Shown in pieces: positions 8,118 to 15,324 of a stretch of 37,569 nucleotides of DNA; the first letter of the stretch is position 1, and each line of letters starts with the position of its first letter. Source of the stretch: an uncultured Gemmatimonadota bacterium (GTDB lineage: Bacteria; Latescibacterota; UBA2968; UBA8231). The stretch is taken from positions 1-37,569 of the forward strand of contig CAITNQ010000265.1 in assembly GCA_903893785.1 (NCBI GenBank), given 5' to 3'. The translations under genes and the position numbers were made by a program. The notes beneath the pieces were generated by a model. The model searched no databases. It saw nothing but the letters and a program-made list of their open reading frames with translations, and was not told the origin of the DNA.

Positions 8118-9773
8118 TCAGTTGCGGCTGAAACCTTCGCGCGAGCGTCGTCCGCCTCGCCCGCGGCGGACGCCGATGCCCCGTGGCCCTTCGCGACGGC
8201 CCCGAGGCCGGCCGGTATAACGGACCGCCCGTGTCTCCCGGACGACCATGACCTTCACCTGACCAGCGAAGGTCAGCTCGGTCTTGACTCGCTCCGCAAT
8301 GTCGAACGCCAAAACCTCGGCATCGTCGTCGTTGATCCGGTCGCCTTTGACCATGACGCGGATCTCGCGTCCGGCATTGATGGCGTACACATCTTTCACG
8401 CCCTCGAAGGAGTTCGCGATCTCCTCCAACCGGGCGATGCGGCGGGCATACCCCTCCAGATCCTCGCGCCGACCGCCGGGTCGGATGGAGGAGATGGTGT
8501 CGGCGGCCTTGACCAGAAAGCACACGGGCGACAGGCGCTCATTGTCTTCGTGGTGTTCGGCGATCACCTCCCGAACGACGGGATGCTCATTGAAACGCTC
8601 CGCCAACTCGATGCCCAGTTCCACGTGGGACCCCTCAAGCTCGCGGCTGACGGTCTTGCCGATGTCGTGCAGCAGGCCGGCACGCCGCGCCAAGCGCACG
8701 TCGACGCCGATCTCCGCCGCCAGCAGGCCGGCTAGCTGCGCCACCTCCAGCGAATGCTGCAGCAGGTTCTGGCCATAGCTGGAGCGGTACTTGAGCATGC
8801 CCACGTAATGGGGCAGTTCCGGGTGGGTGTCGCTGGCCCCCACCTGGGCGAGAGCCGCCTTGCCCTCCTTGATCATGTCTTCGTCGAGCTCGCGGCGGCA
8901 GCGCTCCACCACTTCCTCGATGCGCGCCGGCGTGAACCCGCCGTCGGCGATCAACTGTTTCATTGACCGCACGGCGATCTCGCGCCGCGCCGGATCGTAG
9001 GAGGAGAGCAGCACCGTGTCCGGGGTGTCGTCTACCACGACCTTGACGCCCGTGGCCTGCTCGAAAGTACGGACGTTACGGCCTTCTTTGCCTATGATCC
9101 GGCTCTTGATTCCCTCGCTGGGCAGGGTCACGGTGGAGGTCGTCATCTGCACTACCTCCTCCACCGCGCACCGTTGGATCGCCTGGGCAATCACCTTCTG
9201 CGCTTCCCGATCGGCTTCCTCCCTGGCCCGGATGCGCTCGGCGCGAATCATGGCGGCCATGCGCGCCTGCACCTCGTCGGACACGTGGAGCATCAACTGC
9301 TCGCGCGCTTCATCGGCGGTCATGTTCGCCGTCAGCTCGAGCCGCTGGCGGTACCCCTCGACCAGTTGCCCGAGTTCGTCCTCGCGCTCCTGGATCGCCT
9401 TCTCGCGGGTCCGCATGCGGCGTTCCTGGGTGCGCTGCTCGGCGGTTTCCTGGCGCAGCTCCTCGCGTTGGCTCGCCAGTTCGCGGTCACGCGCTGTGAG
9501 CGCCTTCTCGCGTCGGCTGATCTCTGCGGCCTGGCCCTCGAGGTCTTTCTCCTGGCTGCTCCGCAGGCGGTACCAGGCGTCCTTCTCCTCCAGCAGCCGC
9601 AGGCGCTGGGCGCGCTCGTCGTCAGCCAGTCGACGAGTGATGCGGTCTTCAGCCTGGCGCTCCAGTTCAGTTACCGTGCTGCGGTGCTGCTGGCGGCAGA
9701 TCAGGTACCCCGCTCCCCCGCCAGCCAGCAGGCCGACGAGAGCGAGGAGCAGGCCAGTCAATTCGGGCGACAT
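8118..9773 (-). CDS. rny: Ribonuclease Y with an Arg/Gly-rich tail
   Basis: Membrane-anchored endoribonuclease that initiates mRNA decay. 551 aa. Domains: N-terminal transmembrane helix (about 5-25), long charged coiled coil (about 35-200), KH RNA-binding domain (about 212-280, with IIGKEG as the GxxG loop), and HD phosphodiesterase domain (about 335-430, AGLLHDIGK with His369-Asp370). Typical RNase Y ends soon after VIRETRAV; this one continues from about residue 519 with some 33 residues rich in Arg and Gly (GRPRGRREG, RRGRGGRRSREG). ATG 9773 is preceded by an AGGTA box and the Met sits directly before the anchor helix. The gap to kamA upstream is 26 bases. Confidence 0.95.
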   Translation of the reverse strand: MSPELTGLLLALVGLLAGGGAGYLICRQQHRSTVTELERQAEDRITRRLADDERAQRLRLLEEKDAWYRLRSSQEKDLEGQAAEISRREKALTARDRELASQREELRQETAEQRTQERRMRTREKAIQEREDELGQLVEGYRQRLELTANMTADEAREQLMLHVSDEVQARMAAMIRAERIRAREEADREAQKVIAQAIQRCAVEEVVQMTTSTVTLPSEGIKSRIIGKEGRNVRTFEQATGVKVVVDDTPDTVLLSSYDPARREIAVRSMKQLIADGGFTPARIEEVVERCRRELDEDMIKEGKAALAQVGASDTHPELPHYVGMLKYRSSYGQNLLQHSLEVAQLAGLLAAEIGVDVRLARRAGLLHDIGKTVSRELEGSHVELGIELAERFNEHPVVREVIAEHHEDNERLSPVCFLVKAADTISSIRPGGRREDLEGYARRIARLEEIANSFEGVKDVYAINAGREIRVMVKGDRINDDDAEVLAFDIAERVKTELTFAGQVKVMVVRETRAVRYTGRPRGRREGPRGIGVRRGRGGRRSREGFSRN

Positions 9774-9799
9774 GTCAGTACCTGCATGGGGTGTGCCGT

Positions 9800-11251
9800 T
9801 CAGGGGTGGGCGTGCGCGGCGGCCCGGGCCGCGTCCGCCATCATCGCACGGCGGTGTTGGGGGTCCTGCCAACGGTGGCGGGCCGCCTCCGATAGCGTGT
9901 CGAGCGGATCCAGGTAGAAGAAATGCTGGCCGGGTTTCACCGCCGGACTGGTGAAAACCGAGATACCGTTGGTGCGATCGTAGTGTTCGAAGGAGTGCGC
10001 GTTCCGCTTACCGCCACCGCCGCAGGTGTCAACCACGAAGGTTGGCGTATTGTACCCGGCGGTGATCCCGCGGACCTGCTTCTCCACCCGCAGGGCCGTG
10101 GCCAAAGGCGTACGCAGCTCCTCGACGCCGCGGATCAGATCGTGAACAAACACGTAGTAGGGGTGCACGTTGACGTAACTGAGGCGCCGGATGAGCCGTT
10201 CCATGGTGGCGGCACTGTCGTTGACACCCCGCAGCAGCACCGACTGGTTGCGAACCGTGATGCCGCGCTCCATCAGCAGGTTCAGGCCCTGTTGGCTGAT
10301 GGCCGTGATTTCCGCCGGGTGGTTGAAGTGCGTGTGGAGCGACACCTCCTGATGGCGCTGTCGACCCAGTTCGACGACCCGGGTCAGGGCCCCGACCCAG
10401 GCCTGGTCGGTCACCAGTTTCTGCGGCATGATCGCCGCCGCCTTGGTGGCGAAGCGCAGGCGCCGCACGTGATCGACCGCCAACAGCATGGTGCCGAGGC
10501 CTTCGAGCTGTTCGGGACGCAGTAGCGACACGTCGCCGCCGCTGATCACCACATCCTCGAGCTCGGGCCGGGAGGCGATGTACGCGGCCGCCTGCTCCCA
10601 GCGATGCTGACTGGCGCCGAAGTGGACCTTCTCAACTCCTTCGGTGTCCAGACCCACGGCGTAGGACCGGGTGCAGAAACGGCAGTACACCGGGCAGGTG
10701 TCGAGGGTCAGCAGGAGGGCCCGGTCGAGGTAGCGGTGCGTCAGGCCTGGCACCGGCGAGTCGCGCTGCTCGTCGAGCGCGTCGAGGGCCAGTTCCGGGT
10801 GGTCGGGCAGCATGGTCGACGCCACGGGTATGAACTGCCGGCGCAAGGGGTCGGCGTACGGGTCGCGCCAGTCGATGAGCGCCGCGATGTACGGCGAGAC
10901 GCGCATGCTCATCGTTGACTTCTCCAGCCCTGCCTGGACATCGGCCAGGAACCCGGCATCGACGCAGGCGCCGAGCACTTCGGCTAGCCCGCGCACGTGG
11001 GTGATGCTGTTCTTGAGCTGGAACCGGTGGTCGTGGAAGGCGGCCGGCGCCAGGTCGGCATAGCCCGGGATGGCCCTCCAGAAATCGTCGTTGCGCAGGT
11101 CACGGTGCGCCAGGCCGGCCGGTTCCACGGGTGGCTTGAGGGCTGTCACCGGGGCGACGGCCGCGTCGGTCGCCGGCCGCCGCGGGGGCGTGCCCCCACC
11201 GACCCGTAACAGACGGTCGTCGGTGACCGCCGGCGTCAGATCAACGGTCAT
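9800..11251 (-). CDS. Lysine 2,3-aminomutase-family radical SAM enzyme
   Basis: PLP- and SAM-dependent 2,3-amino shift on an amino acid, most likely L-lysine to beta-lysine. 483 aa. The cluster motif is C186-PVY-C190-RF-C193. The PLP lysine lies in CGGGGK (Lys415). The two aspartates that hold the lysine side-chain amino group in clostridial KamA have counterparts at Asp371 (HDLIRGVEELRTP) and Asp408 (VVDTCGGGGK) with identical spacing (37 and 7 residues), favouring lysine over glutamate as substrate. CTRSYAVG departs from the usual CTRRR sequence. The first 50 or so residues are low-complexity. I chose ATG 11251, which overlaps the folE stop by 11 bases. No beta-lysine acetyltransferase or EF-P modification gene is near, so the biological role is open. 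Confidence 0.88.
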   Translation of the reverse strand: MTVDLTPAVTDDRLLRVGGGTPPRRPATDAAVAPVTALKPPVEPAGLAHRDLRNDDFWRAIPGYADLAPAAFHDHRFQLKNSITHVRGLAEVLGACVDAGFLADVQAGLEKSTMSMRVSPYIAALIDWRDPYADPLRRQFIPVASTMLPDHPELALDALDEQRDSPVPGLTHRYLDRALLLTLDTCPVYCRFCTRSYAVGLDTEGVEKVHFGASQHRWEQAAAYIASRPELEDVVISGGDVSLLRPEQLEGLGTMLLAVDHVRRLRFATKAAAIMPQKLVTDQAWVGALTRVVELGRQRHQEVSLHTHFNHPAEITAISQQGLNLLMERGITVRNQSVLLRGVNDSAATMERLIRRLSYVNVHPYYVFVHDLIRGVEELRTPLATALRVEKQVRGITAGYNTPTFVVDTCGGGGKRNAHSFEHYDRTNGISVFTSPAVKPGQHFFYLDPLDTLSEAARHRWQDPQHRRAMMADAARAAAHAHP

Positions 11252-11876
11252 GCTTGCCGAGCAACTCGGTGAACTCATTGCGCACGCCTTTGTCGTGGAA
11301 GCAGCCGCGGATGGCAGAGGTGGTGGTTACGGCTCCGGTCTTGCCCACGCCGCGCATCTCCATGCACAGATGCCGCGCCTCCAGCACCGCCATGGCGCCC
11401 AGCGGTTCAAGCCGCTCCATCAGGAAGTCGACTACCTGCTCGGTGAGTCGTTCCTGCAGTTGGGGACGACGGGCGTAGAAGTCAACGATACGCGCCACCT
11501 TGCTGATCCCGACAATGCGATGCTGCGGGATATAGGCCACGTGGGCGCAGCCGAAAAACGGGATCATGTGGTGCGAACAGACCGAGAAGAAGCTGATGTC
11601 CTTGACGATCACCATGTTGCTGTACCCCTCGTCATTGGGGAAGCAGGTGATCGCCGGTTCGTGCTCGCGCTGCAGGCCGCGAAAGATCTCCATATACATC
11701 CGGCCCACGCGCGCGGGCGTCTGGTGCAGGTGCGGGTCCTCCAGGTCCAGTTCCAGGGTCCGCATAATCTCGGCGAAATGCTCGGCGATGCGTTCGGCTT
11801 TGAGCCGGCCTTCGCCCTGCAGCCAGGGCGGCTCCTGGGGGCTGGCTTCGTCTTCCTCTACGTAGTAACCGGCCAT
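11241..11876 (-). CDS. folE: GTP cyclohydrolase I
   Basis: Converts GTP to 7,8-dihydroneopterin triphosphate, entry to folate (and queuosine/pterin) synthesis, in the cytoplasm. 211 aa. Zinc ligands match Cys100 and His103 in SVCSHHMIPFFG and Cys171 in HLCMEMRG. VAYIPQHRIVGISKVARIVDFYARRPQLQE, seen in two adjoining parts (114-123 and 124-143), is the family signature, and TTTSAIRGCF follows near the end. Start ATG 11876 has AGGAGG 10 bases upstream. The frame stays open far upstream through the IscU-like gene, but that part has no similarity and is not coding. It overlaps the IscU-like gene by 19 bases and the kamA-family gene by 11 bases, so all three are probably translationally coupled. 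Confidence 0.96.
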   Translation of the reverse strand: MAGYYVEEDEASPQEPPWLQGEGRLKAERIAEHFAEIMRTLELDLEDPHLHQTPARVGRMYMEIFRGLQREHEPAITCFPNDEGYSNMVIVKDISFFSVCSHHMIPFFGCAHVAYIPQHRIVGISKVARIVDFYARRPQLQERLTEQVVDFLMERLEPLGAMAVLEARHLCMEMRGVGKTGAVTTTSAIRGCFHDKGVRNEFTELLGKHDR

Positions 11877-12289
11877 GGGGCAGCGCCCTCCTGAGCGGTG
11901 GCACCGCGACGTCGGCAGAGGTCCGACACGGCGGCACGAACTGCGGCCTCTGCCAGCGCCGCGGCGTGGAGTTTCATCGGCGGCAACCCGTCCAGGGCTG
12001 CCACGACATCCTGCTGCCCGAGCTGCGCAGCCCGCTCCAGCGAGGCCATGGTGAGCAACTCGGTAAGCCGCGACCCGGCGGCGATGGCGGCCACGCAACC
12101 GAAAGAACGGAATGTGGCGCGGATGATCGTGCCGCCGTCCACGCGCAGGTACAGGTGCAGGACATCGCCGCACGCGGGGTTCTCGACCACTCCTACCGCG
12201 TCTGCGTCTTCGATGGCTCCGACGTTGCGGGGATTCTGGTAGTGGTCGAGGACCGTTGGGCTGTAGGGGGACGGAGCGTTTGCGGCCAC
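11858..12289 (-). CDS. IscU/NifU-like Fe-S scaffold protein lacking the third cysteine
   Basis: About 143 aa. The IscU fold is clear: YSPTVLDHYQNPRNVG, then NPACGDV with the first Cys and its Asp, SFGCVAAIAAGS with the second Cys, and LPPMKLHAAALAEAAV where IscU has KIHCS.LAE. The histidine of that last motif is kept but the third cluster-ligand Cys is Ala. A later Cys (SDLCRRR) is 16 residues off. It may be a scaffold with altered cluster handling or a non-cluster sulfur-handling relative. Start is uncertain: GTG 12289 (used here) or TTG 12310 in the same frame; neither has a Shine-Dalgarno box. First gene after the strong promoter at 12356-12384. No cysteine desulfurase is adjacent. Confidence 0.85.
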   Translation of the reverse strand: MAANAPSPYSPTVLDHYQNPRNVGAIEDADAVGVVENPACGDVLHLYLRVDGGTIIRATFRSFGCVAAIAAGSRLTELLTMASLERAAQLGQQDVVAALDGLPPMKLHAAALAEAAVRAAVSDLCRRRGATAQEGAAPWPVTT

Positions 12290-12355
12290 GCCGGCGTCGG
12301 CCAAAGGCAACGGCTGGAGGCAAGTAAAGCAAGAAAAGCCAAGGACTTGGGCTCG

Positions 12356-12384
12356 AATATACCCGGCTCCGGAAGGGTTGTCAA
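12356..12384 (-). promoter_or_regulatory. Strong sigma70-type promoter heading the iscU-like to fliG/fecR run
   Basis: Minus strand: TTGACA (12384-12379), a spacer of exactly 17 bases, then TATATT (12361-12356). Transcription would begin near 12349, leaving a 40-60 base pyrimidine-rich leader. All ten genes down to 1371 lie on this strand with gaps of 61 bases or less, so this is the only obvious promoter for a run of about 11 kb. Confidence 0.85.
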
Positions 12385-12385
12385 C

Positions 12386-12432
12386 CCGACCGCGGGCGCC
12401 ACCGTCGCGTCCGGCTTGACCGCCGCGGTCGG
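12386..12432 (-). terminator. Inverted repeat, candidate terminator of the TIM-barrel gene
   Basis: CCGACCGCGG (12386-12395) and CCGCGGTCGG (12423-12432) form a perfect 10-base inverted repeat around a 27-base loop, between the stop of the 12467 gene and the -35 box at 12379. No U-tract follows, so termination, insulation or an operator role are all possible. Confidence 0.35.
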
Positions 12433-12466
12433 CCGGTTCGCACCACCCCGACTCGCCGGTGACGGT

Positions 12467-13654
12467 TCAAGGGGCCGCCCTCGGCCGCTGGGGTGCCGCC
12501 GACGCCAGGGCCACGGGCAGCCACTGCAGGCAGGCGCGTGGGGCGATGCCGTAGTTGTAGAACGAGAACCGAGAGACCCCGAGTTCCAGGGCTTGGTGGA
12601 CATTGGCAGCCAACTCGGCGGCCGAACGGGCTGCTGGCGGGTAGACCTGCAGGCCCAGCCGGATCGTGCCTGCGCCGTCGGCCGCGGCGCGCAACTGCTC
12701 CACTTGGGCTTTCACCTCAGCGGGTACGGGGGTGTAGGCGAGAGTCTCAAGGCACTCCAGCGCCGGCGCCAGGCGGTCCGGCCGCACCCCCCCGGTCCAG
12801 CGGTCCCCCATCACGATGAACGAGACATCGGCGGTCACCGCCGCGCGCACTTCTGCTACCAGTGACGTTACGATGTCCTCCCGCAGCTGCTGGAAAGCGG
12901 CCAGGGCGGGCTGGGAGGCGACCAGAAAGGCCAAGTCCCCAGTCAACGGCGGCCCTCCGGCCAGTACCGGATCGAGCTGGCCGCGTACCCATGCCTGCAG
13001 CTCGTCCACGTCGATCCCTGCCGCCTGAGCGCGGGCCCGGCACCCCGGCGAGAAACTAAGGCTGAAGAGATACGAACCGACATTGCCCAGTTCCACCCCG
13101 TCCTTGGCGTGGTAGTGGCTGTGCCCGTAGCCACCGAAATGGCAGCTCTCCAGTTCCACCCGACGGACCCCATAACGCCCGACCAGTTGGCGCGCCAGGG
13201 CCACAACATAGGCGCGCACATCGTCGCAGCCCGGGCATAGCGCCCACCCGAGGGAGTCGCCGTAGGCAGTCACCTGGGCCAGTTCCGGGCACTGCCGGGC
13301 CAGGTAGGAGTTATGGAGGCACACCGTCCACGCGGTCAGCTCCAGGCCGGTACGGTGGCAGCACGTCGCTAGGCGGTCCCAAGGGTCGCCCTGCTGCGCC
13401 AACGGCGCTACCAGGGGCCGCAGGCGCGTGTCGTGGAAGGCGTCGTCGTCAGGGCGGAAGTACAGTGCTGCGTCGCGCGCCTGGAAAAGCTTGCCGGTGG
13501 CGGCCGCCGGACGCAGCTGCTGCACTGAATGGTACGCCGCTGCCACGCTCAGCCCGTCGAGACCCAGTTCGTTGCGGCAGCGATCGACTGCGGCCTCGAG
13601 GTCGTCATCCACCAGGTCCCACAGGTAGGCCCACAATGTCGAGTGGATGGGCAT
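12467..13654 (-). CDS. Uncharacterised TIM-barrel-like protein
   Basis: 395 aa, no firm family. The layout (HSTLWAYLWDLVDD, GLDGLSVAAAYHSVQ, a central LTAWTVCLHNSYLA, WALCPGCDDVRAYVVALARQLV, VRRVELESCHFGGYGHSHYHAK) alternates hydrophobic strands and helices as in glycosidase-like TIM barrels, with candidate acidic and His residues in VELESCHFGGYGHSHYH. No signal peptide, so cytoplasmic. C-terminal SFYNYGIAPRACLQW resembles a last barrel strand. Start ATG 13654 follows AAGGCGGTGAT. It lies 30 bases after the 106-aa gene upstream and is probably co-transcribed with it. A sugar-metabolism role is suggested only by the overall look. Confidence 0.7.
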   Translation of the reverse strand: MPIHSTLWAYLWDLVDDDLEAAVDRCRNELGLDGLSVAAAYHSVQQLRPAAATGKLFQARDAALYFRPDDDAFHDTRLRPLVAPLAQQGDPWDRLATCCHRTGLELTAWTVCLHNSYLARQCPELAQVTAYGDSLGWALCPGCDDVRAYVVALARQLVGRYGVRRVELESCHFGGYGHSHYHAKDGVELGNVGSYLFSLSFSPGCRARAQAAGIDVDELQAWVRGQLDPVLAGGPPLTGDLAFLVASQPALAAFQQLREDIVTSLVAEVRAAVTADVSFIVMGDRWTGGVRPDRLAPALECLETLAYTPVPAEVKAQVEQLRAAADGAGTIRLGLQVYPPAARSAAELAANVHQALELGVSRFSFYNYGIAPRACLQWLPVALASAAPQRPRAAP

Positions 13655-13684
13655 GGGCTATCACCGCCTTGTTCGGGCGAGGTG

Positions 13685-14005
13685 TCAGGGCTTGGGTTCG
13701 CCAGTTCCGGTGCGCCCGTTGGCGCAGTCACGCCAGTAGGCCCGGACCATCTGCAGGACGTCCCACATGATGGTGTTGCGGGCCACTCGGTCGATAAGGG
13801 CATCGACCTCGCGCGCTTTGTCCGGATCGAGCAGGCCCAAGCCGCCCATCATCGTCAGGTGGTGGATCAGGCCCGTCTGCAGCAGCGTCCTGTTCATGTC
13901 GGCGAGCGGGATGCTGCTCTTCTCCTCGAATGCCTCCACCATGGCCGCGTACAGCTCGGCCAGGTCGTGGGCCAGCGTGGTCTCGACGCGGAAGACTCTC
14001 TCCAT
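13685..14005 (-). CDS. Small uncharacterised helical protein
   Basis: 106 aa, family not recognised. It is charged and almost entirely helical (VETTLAHDLAELYAAMVEAF, LADMNRTLLQTGLIHHLTMM, LDPDKAREVDALIDRVARN), with a tail rich in Gly, Thr and Pro. No signal or membrane segment. ATG 14005 has GGGGA about 7 bases upstream. The frame is open far upstream, antisense to the FGE-domain gene, but that part is a shadow. A possible promoter lies at 14039-14067. It precedes the TIM-barrel gene by 30 bases. Confidence 0.65.
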   Translation of the reverse strand: MERVFRVETTLAHDLAELYAAMVEAFEEKSSIPLADMNRTLLQTGLIHHLTMMGGLGLLDPDKAREVDALIDRVARNTIMWDVLQMVRAYWRDCANGRTGTGEPKP

Positions 14006-14038
14006 GGCACCATCCCCGGCGGTTGCGTCAGATGGACC

Positions 14039-14067
14039 AAGAAAACCGGGCGCGCCGCGACTGTCAA
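14039..14067 (-). promoter_or_regulatory. Possible promoter of the 106-aa/TIM-barrel pair
   Basis: Minus strand: perfect TTGACA (14067-14062), 17-base spacer, weak -10 TTTCTT (14044-14039). Position 34 bases upstream of the start codon is suitable; the poor -10 keeps confidence low. Confidence 0.4.
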
Positions 14068-14159
14068 GCGCGGTCCGGCAGCGCCACGGGGGTGTGGGGT
14101 GCGGCCTGCTCGCAGGCCGACCGGGGGATGTGCGCCGCCCCGGCGGCCGGGGCGGCGCC

Positions 14160-14188
14160 TTGTCGCCCGCCCCGAGCCCGTGTACATT
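14160..14188 (+). promoter_or_regulatory. Candidate promoter of the FGE-domain gene
   Basis: TTGTCG (14160-14165), 17-base spacer, TACATT (14183-14188). Each box matches the sigma70 consensus at 4 of 6 positions. The predicted leader to ATG 14327 is about 130 bases. Confidence 0.4.
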
Positions 14189-14326
14189 GCCCGCGATCTG
14201 CCCGGCCCGCGGCGGCGGGAACCCGGCGACCGGCGGCGGCGTGGTATGGGGCGCCGACGTCCGTCGGCGGGCGCCGCGGCCAGGTGCCGGCGCCCCCCCT
14301 CGCCCGCGACAGGAGGTGCAGCGACG

Positions 14327-15232
14327 ATGAAGTGTGGTACAGTCAACCCCCGGCGCTGGGGCCGGTTGGCGGTGGCCCTGGGCCTGTTGACCGGCGGCTT
14401 CTACTGCGGCACGGACAAAGCCGACAAGGCAGCTAGCCCGGCGCCGACCGAAATGGTCCTGATCCCGGCCGGCGAGTTCGAGATGGGCGGCAAACCCGAA
14501 GACCTGACGAACCGACCGGGGCGCAGTGACTACCTGAACTACCTGGGTGAGCGGCCGCTGCACAAGGTGAAGTTGAGTGCCTTCAACCTGGATCGCTTCG
14601 AGGCCACCAACGCCCAATACCGTCGTTTCCTCGCCGAGACGGCCACGGCGCGCGATCGCGTCGACCACCCGGATCAGCCGGCCGGGCTGGGTCACGAACA
14701 GGCCTATGTTGATACCAACCTTGACGGCGATACGCAGCCGGCTGTTGGCCTCAACTGGTTCGACGCCTACGCCTACTGCCGGTGGCAGGGCAAGCGCCTG
14801 CCCACCGAGGCCGAATGGGAGTATGCCGCGCGCGGCAACGATGGCATGTACCGCAAATACCCTTGGGGCAATGACGAACCCGATGCGGGCGGGTCCTGGC
14901 GAGCCAATTTGGGCGGCGGCGATACCGGCGGCCGCGATGGCTACGAGTTTTCGGCCCCAGTGGGGTCCTTCCCTGCCGGCGCGAGCCCCTTCGGCATCCA
15001 GGATATGAGCGGCAATGCCACCGAGTGGGTTAACGACTGGCTTGATTGGAACTACTACGCCAATACGGCCGGGGCTACGGATCCGCAGGGGCCGCCCAGC
15101 GGCAAGCACAAGGTGCTCAAGGGTGGCTCGTACAGCGCCGACCGCTACAACACACGCATTGCCACTCGGCTGTGGGGTGAGCGCGAGGTGAAGAACCCGT
15201 ACCAAGGGGTGCGCTGCGCTCGCACTCCGTGA
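14327..15232 (+). CDS. Exported FGE-sulfatase (SUMF1-like) domain protein
   Basis: 301 aa. The N-terminus (NPRRWGRLAVALGLLTGGFYC) looks like a signal sequence; Cys27 is preceded by Tyr, so it is not a clean lipobox. The rest is one formylglycine-generating-enzyme fold: MVLIPAGEFEMGG, FNLDRFEATNAQYRRFL, PAVGLNWFDAYAYCRWQGKR, LPTEAEWEYAARG, YPWGN, FGIQDMSGNATEWVNDW, KVLKGGSYS. The two active-site cysteines of true FGE are absent (GGSYSADRYNTRIATR), so sulfatase activation is not expected; non-catalytic relatives act in gliding, secretion or as C-type-lectin-like binding modules. Strong AGGAGG 10 bases before ATG 14327. Single gene facing a convergent run and ending at a shared hairpin. Confidence 0.88.
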   Translation: MKCGTVNPRRWGRLAVALGLLTGGFYCGTDKADKAASPAPTEMVLIPAGEFEMGGKPEDLTNRPGRSDYLNYLGERPLHKVKLSAFNLDRFEATNAQYRRFLAETATARDRVDHPDQPAGLGHEQAYVDTNLDGDTQPAVGLNWFDAYAYCRWQGKRLPTEAEWEYAARGNDGMYRKYPWGNDEPDAGGSWRANLGGGDTGGRDGYEFSAPVGSFPAGASPFGIQDMSGNATEWVNDWLDWNYYANTAGATDPQGPPSGKHKVLKGGSYSADRYNTRIATRLWGEREVKNPYQGVRCARTP

Positions 15233-15279
15233 GCGCTGCCGTGGCCCCTGGGGCCATGCCAGGGCGCCGATCGTTCCGG

Positions 15280-15316
15280 CTGTCCTGACGCCGGCTACGG
15301 GTCGGTGTCAGGACAG
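15280..15316. terminator. Bidirectional hairpin between convergent genes
   Basis: CTGTCCTGACGCCG (15280-15293) and CGGTGTCAGGACAG (15303-15316) form a 14-bp stem with one G-T wobble and a 9-base loop, centred between the stops at 15232 (plus) and 15325 (minus). No U-tract on either side, but position and strength suit a shared terminator or 3'-end stabiliser. Confidence 0.65.
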
Positions 15317-15324
15317 CGCCCGGC

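Larger units (their letters stand above)
14006..14326. other. Divergent intergenic region, about 320 bases, GC-rich hairpins
   Basis: No gene seen. It holds the possible minus promoter at 14039-14067, a small hairpin GGCCTG-CTCG-CAGGCC (14103-14118), a very stable perfect 10-bp hairpin GCGCCGCCCC/GGGGCGGCGC (14132-14158, loop GGCGGCC), and right after it a candidate plus promoter TTGTCG-17-TACATT (14160-14188). The hairpins lack U-tracts and may insulate the two divergent units. Confidence 0.5.

Noticed and set aside
11241..12332. Possible NifU-FolE fusion, since the folE frame is open through the upstream gene
   Set aside because: The upstream part of that frame has no similarity to anything; the IscU-like protein is in another frame, and folE has a strong AGGAGG site at 11876.
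13685..15205. 506-codon minus-strand frame covering the small helical gene and the antisense of the FGE gene
   Set aside because: Only the 3' 106 codons look protein-like and have their own start signal; the rest mirrors the FGE-domain gene.
14327..15232. Active formylglycine-generating enzyme
   Set aside because: The two catalytic cysteines are missing.
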